From Streptomyces sioyaensis (lineage in GTDB: Bacteria > Actinomycetota > Actinomycetes > Streptomycetales > Streptomycetaceae): a DNA stretch of 34,023 bases. Positions 32,418 to 34,023 of this stretch are shown here, piece after piece. The stretch spans positions 1-34,023 of the forward strand of contig NZ_SDIF01000070.1 of assembly GCF_004122735.1 (NCBI RefSeq). The letters are read 5' to 3'. Below the pieces are notes generated by a model. That model was not told where the DNA came from. It saw only the letters and a list, made by a program, of their open reading frames with translations, and ran no database searches. Both the position numbers and the translations under genes were made by a program. Numbering within the stretch: position 1 is the stretch's first letter; every line of letters starts with the position of its first letter.

Positions 32418-33785
32418 ATGTCCGCGACACGACGTCAGATCCTGGCCCGCACCGGTGCGTTGGGGACGGCCCTCGCCTTCTCCGGAAGCCTCACGGAGCT
32501 CTTCGCGGGGACCGCGACCGCCCAGGGCATGGGCCGGCGCGGCTACGGCCCGCTGGTCCCCGACCCGGACGGCCTGCTCGACCTCCCCCGGGGCTTCCGG
32601 CACCGGGTGCTCTCCCGGGAGGGCGACCCGCTGCTCTCCGGGGAGGGCAAGGTGCCCGGCAACTGCGACGGCATGTCGGCGTTCCCCGGCCGCCACGGGG
32701 GCACCCATCTGGTCCGCAACCACGAGAACCGTACGCACTCCCGCCAGGCCGTCCCCAGAGTCCGCGGGCTGACGTACGACCCGGGCGGCGAGGGCGGCTG
32801 CACGGCCCTCGCACTCGACCGGGACAACACGGTGCGCTCCGAGCGGGTCGCCCTCGCCGGGACCTCCACCAACTGCGCGGGCGGCCACACCCCTTGGAAC
32901 ACCTGGCTGACCTGCGAGGAGACCGAGTTCCGGGCGGGTGAGGAGAACTACACCAAGGACCACGGCTTCGTCTTCGAGATCGATCCGTACGACCCGCGGC
33001 GCACCGGTGCGGTCCCGCTGACCGCGATGGGCCGCTTCTCGCACGAGGCGGTCGCCGTCGATCCCGGCACCGGCACCGTCTACGAGACCGAGGACGCCTT
33101 CGACAAGCCGTTCGGCCTCTTCTACCGCTTTCTGCCCAAGAAGCCGAGGGGCGGCCGCGGTTCCCTCCGGGCCGGCGGCCGGCTCCAGGCGCTGCGGGTC
33201 CCCGGTGTGCCCGACCTCTCCGCCATCCAGCGGCCCGGCACCGTCTTCGACCACGTCAGCTGGGTGGATGTGCCCGACCCGCTCGCCCGCGAGACCCCGA
33301 TCCGCTTCCAGGACTTCGGCCCCGGGGGCATCACCCACGCCCAGAAGCTGGAGGGCTGCTACTGGGGTGGTTCCTGCGTCTACTTCGTCTCCAGCTTCGC
33401 CCACCGCTCCGCCGGCTCGACGGCCGACCACTACGGCCAGGTGTGGAAGTACGACCCGAAGAAGCGGCAGCTGACCCAGGTCGTCGTCTTCGGCCCGGAC
33501 ACCGACCTCCAACTGCCCGGCGAATCACCCGACAACATCTGTCTGGCACCCAGCGGCGGCCTGATGGTCTGTGAGGACGGCGACGGCGCCCAGCACGTCT
33601 TCGGCCTCACCCGGCGCGGCGCGGTCTATCCGATGGCGCGCGGCCGGCAGAACATCGGCACCCCGGAGAAGCCGGAGTGGGGCGAGTTCGCGGGTGTGAC
33701 GTTCTCGCCCGACTTCCGGACGATGTACGTCAATTGCTATACGCCGGGGACGACGTTCGCGGTGACCGGGCCTTGGCACCACTGA
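32418..33785 (+). CDS. Tat-exported PhoX/DUF839 family phosphatase-like protein
   Basis: This 455-residue exported protein starts with a twin-arginine signal (TRRQILAR at 4-11, then a hydrophobic stretch and TATAQG), so it is folded before export. The rest is a PhoX/DUF839 beta-propeller-like protein: DLPRGFRHRVLSREG, CDGMSAF, LVRNHEN, CEETE, HEAVAVDP, EDAFD and NICLAPSGGLMVCEDGDG. In PhoX phosphatases similar acidic residues hold iron and calcium at the active site. Here they are partly visible, so activity on phosphate esters is plausible but not shown. The ATG at 32418 has AGGGAG five bases upstream. It follows zapE by 109 bases. No Pho box was recognised. Confidence 0.9.
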   Translation: MSATRRQILARTGALGTALAFSGSLTELFAGTATAQGMGRRGYGPLVPDPDGLLDLPRGFRHRVLSREGDPLLSGEGKVPGNCDGMSAFPGRHGGTHLVRNHENRTHSRQAVPRVRGLTYDPGGEGGCTALALDRDNTVRSERVALAGTSTNCAGGHTPWNTWLTCEETEFRAGEENYTKDHGFVFEIDPYDPRRTGAVPLTAMGRFSHEAVAVDPGTGTVYETEDAFDKPFGLFYRFLPKKPRGGRGSLRAGGRLQALRVPGVPDLSAIQRPGTVFDHVSWVDVPDPLARETPIRFQDFGPGGITHAQKLEGCYWGGSCVYFVSSFAHRSAGSTADHYGQVWKYDPKKRQLTQVVVFGPDTDLQLPGESPDNICLAPSGGLMVCEDGDGAQHVFGLTRRGAVYPMARGRQNIGTPEKPEWGEFAGVTFSPDFRTMYVNCYTPGTTFAVTGPWHH

Positions 33786-33800
33786 GGGCGGGGCGAGCTG

Positions 33801-33922
33801 GGCTGATGCTGCGGCGGGCCCGCTGACGCCGCAGCGGGTGGGCTCACGCCGCAGCGGGTGGGCTGGCCCGGCGGCGGGTGGGCTGGCCCCGCGGCGGGTG
33901 GACTGGCCCCGCGCGGTACGGG
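33801..33922. repeat. degenerate 20-bp tandem repeats after the PhoX gene
   Basis: About six 20-base units occur from 33801 to 33922. The best (33823-33842 and 33843-33862) differ at one base; later ones drift (CTGGCCCCGCGGCGGGTGG type). They begin 15 bases after the PhoX stop. The remaining bases to the window end hold no supported gene. Confidence 0.75.
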
Positions 33923-34023
33923 GCGGCTGGGAGTCGGGCGAGCGTAGGCCGGCGTGGGGCTGGTCGCGCTGCTGGCCGACCCGCGCTCCAATGACCAGCG
34001 GGTGGCCATCCCGGTCCTGCCCG

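Noticed and set aside
33954..34023. Short plus-strand frame at the window end as the start or end of a gene
   Set aside because: It has an in-frame stop just upstream, no ribosome binding site, and too few codons before the window ends to recognise a family.

Overview
The window is very G+C-rich DNA with strong third-position G/C bias, frequent GTG starts, AAGGAGG-type ribosome binding sites and several protein families typical of Streptomyces (SAV2148-type HEPN protein, PucR-type regulator, DUF1707-FHA protein, secreted IPT/TIG proteins). I read it as a chromosomal segment of Streptomyces or a close relative. I see no tRNA, rRNA, insertion sequence, integrase, attachment site or CRISPR array.

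Layout. (1) 1-4570: an SDR oxidoreductase, a convergent SAV2148-type protein, and a two-gene minus-strand operon. This operon looks like a copper amine oxidase split into a separate N-terminal-domain protein and a separate catalytic-domain protein, both exported. (2) 4812-14330: the glycogen-to-trehalose genes glgX/treX, treY and treZ. A tetracycline-resistance-type ribosomal protection GTPase, preceded by an overlapping small upstream reading frame, and an opposite-strand FHA protein lie between treY and treZ. (3) 14597-17584: cell-surface-like repeat proteins, namely one secreted beta-helix protein and two convergent IPT/TIG-repeat proteins. (4) 17585-22266: a long non-coding stretch, a DJ-1/PfpI protein, a PucR-type regulator, and a metallophosphoesterase translationally coupled to an Sfp-type phosphopantetheinyl transferase. 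(5) 22451-25671: a fusion of a sigma-region-2-like domain, a transmembrane helix and an NPCBM sugar-binding domain, then murC-msrB on the other strand. (6) 25811-29648: a NarL-type two-component system divergent from an FtsX/MacB-type ABC transporter, with a perfect palindrome between them. (7) 29659-33785: a conserved actinobacterial protein, a RibD-C-type reductase, the ATPase ZapE and a Tat-exported PhoX/DUF839 protein.

How the genes work together. GlgX debranches glycogen, TreY turns the reducing-end maltose into trehalose still attached to the chain, and TreZ releases trehalose. The histidine kinase and response regulator probably control the divergent ABC exporter. The phosphopantetheinyl transferase would activate carrier proteins of secondary metabolism. 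MurC makes UDP-MurNAc-L-Ala.

The most unusual items are the split amine oxidase with a Trp in place of the usual Asn beside the cofactor tyrosine, the sigma-like/NPCBM membrane fusion, the upstream frame on the ribosomal protection gene, and three genes whose stop codons lie inside short tandem duplications. All functions are inferred from reading the sequence; no database search was run.
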